Assembly (NCBI GenBank): GCA_029706075.1
Contig: JAINUG010000049.1
Coordinates: 1,050,918 to 1,114,917 of the forward strand
Length of the DNA: 64,000 bases
Source of the DNA: Aldrovandia affinis
Lineage: Eukaryota; Chordata; Actinopteri; Notacanthiformes; Halosauridae
Reading direction: 5' to 3'
The notes under the pieces are model-generated. The model was given only the letters and a program-made list of their open reading frames with translations, made no database searches and had not been told where the DNA came from. Of this stretch, positions 62,411-64,000 are shown in pieces (position 1 is the first letter of the stretch; each line of letters opens with the position of its first letter). The position numbers and the translations under genes are program-made.

Positions 62411-64000
62411 GCACCTTTTGTACAAGGTCGCATTTAAGAATACTCCACATTATAAAATGGTTCAGTTTTGAAATTGTGAAACATAAAAATGTTACATAAT
62501 TCTAAATGTTGCCAAAATCTTTTTTCTGAGATGAAAGGCAAACCTTTTAATGTTTTTTTTTGTTCCCCGCAAGGAACAGGGGCTGAACTAACCAACTGGG
62601 GCCAGTTGGCACAGTCATTAAAGGCAGAAGAAATGATGAGAGTTCATTTTTTATCTGCTAGCTCTCCTTAGAAATAGCTAAATTAATCCAAATGCAAGCT
62701 GCCACAACCACAACAACTAAGCCCTTGTGTATCAGAGGAAATTTCTCTCTTGCTTGTGTGCTCTCCTTTCATTATTTTCCCCCAGTACAAAGGGCATTGA
62801 TGGACTGAATGAAGCCCCCAACTGACAGAGGCCAGAGCTTCGTGTGGGCCACAGCTTTCTAAGCACTTCAATCAGTCTTTTCACTGAGTCACAGTCAGGA
62901 ACAGGCCTGTTAACAGTGGAGAGAGGGAGCATGACAGTACTTGTTAATTGTGTATATACTTTGGAAAAATTAATGTATTTCAGTCATGCCAATAAAGCAA
63001 ATTAAATGGACTTGAATTTAGAAAGATTTGTACCAGACACCATCACCACCCCTACCCCCTCCTGCTTGTGGGCTATGCGGCTAAAGAGAGGAACACAGTC
63101 ACACTTGTCCAACCACAAAACGAATTATGGGTTTTACTTTTGCCAGTGTGTGTGTTTAGATTTTGGGTTATGTTAAGTCACCCAGACTGATGTGAGTATT
63201 CATATTAGAGAAGAGTACACTGGTTTTCTGTCTGGGAGTCCTGGCACATTGAAGCACTGGTGACAGTGAAAGTTGACTGAAAGTTGTTGTTGATAGGTCC
63301 ACTCTCAGAACCACTGTGCAACTTATAGCACAATGTAAAACAAACTGTTTAAATTGTATGCAATCATTTTGTCAGTAATTAATTCAGTACATTGTAACAG
63401 TGGGGGAGTGAGGCTTCTTGACTTAAATAAGAGGTGGAGCTATACTTTAAATATTGTACTGTACTTTAAATTACTCAGTGACTAAACAATCAGTGTTTTG
63501 TTGTGGAGAGTAATACTTTATATTAAAATATACACGCAATGCAGCTACAGTACACAAATCAGCACAAATAATCATATGCCACAGTAAAATTGCCAGTGTT
63601 AATAGAACTCTAACCCAGTTTATATGATTCCAAAGGGGATAAAATGTACAATATCAGAATAAAATGCACTATGTAAGAGTTGATTTGACACTGAATATTG
63701 TAGTGTGCGTGTATACTGTATGTTTATAATAGATATAAACTGCATGTTGAGATAATTCAGTGTAAAATGTCAATTCTAGTTGTTGAAAACATCACCACAC
63801 AGTATCCATTTTTCCTGTTGTTTCTCATAATTAACAGTACAAGAAATTAGTATAAGTAATATCAACAATGAACAAAGCTGGTGTGGGTGCCACAGTGGCA
63901 ACTTGAGAGGCACAATTGTCAATTCCAAATAAGGGGAGAACAAAACAAACCCTATCTTAATCCAAATGATTCAAGTCAGGCATAAATAAATGTTTTGCTT
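62411..64000. other. Intergenic, no gene recognised
   Basis: About 1.6 kb of AT-rich sequence to the window end; nothing recognised. Confidence 0.45.

Overview
The window is animal nuclear DNA, almost certainly from a ray-finned (probably teleost) fish. It has spliced vertebrate genes with GT-AG introns, dense Tc1/mariner and hAT transposon remnants, tRNA-derived SINEs, a CR1-like LINE fragment, a Ty3/gypsy element and many microsatellites. No bacterial operon, CRISPR array, rRNA gene or functional tRNA gene was seen. The species cannot be named from the sequence.

Three host genes are supported. (1) Bases 1-3558, plus strand: the last five coding exons of a K+-dependent Na+/Ca2+ exchanger of the SLC24A3/SLC24A4 (NCKX3/4) group; the rest of the gene lies left of the window. 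(2) Bases 38355-39857, plus strand: a complete single-exon coding region for a muscarinic acetylcholine receptor, best matched to M1 (CHRM1), preceded by a splice acceptor and two short upstream ORFs. (3) Bases 45421-57946, minus strand: a complete dpf2 (requiem, BAF45D) gene of 11 constitutive coding exons (402 aa), plus a 42-nt cassette exon at 51583-51624. chrm1 and dpf2 are tail-to-tail.

The rest is intergenic or intronic and rich in mobile DNA. Bases 4731-8418 hold a decayed LTR retrotransposon with both LTRs and a pol order of integrase before reverse transcriptase/RNase H, as in gmr1-like Ty3/gypsy elements. Bases 15297-17216 hold a hAT element with an 8-bp target duplication; a 739-bp solo LTR with its own 5-bp duplication is nested inside it. 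Tc1/mariner copies or fragments lie at 13784, 19570, 22250, 27140, 28377, 30615, 35975, 46373 and 59533; the last is the most complete. One tRNA-derived SINE family has five copies (24351, 29300, 48199, 55390, 61339), several with target-site duplications.

The three genes do not form a pathway. The exchanger moves ions, the receptor is a Gq-type acetylcholine GPCR, and DPF2 is a histone-reading subunit of BAF chromatin remodelling complexes. I found no previously unknown multi-gene system. The strongest leads are the conserved dpf2 cassette exon, the gmr1-type pol order, the DRF (not DRY) motif in the receptor, the unusual C-terminus of the exchanger, and a near-perfect 68-nt hairpin at 18117-18184.
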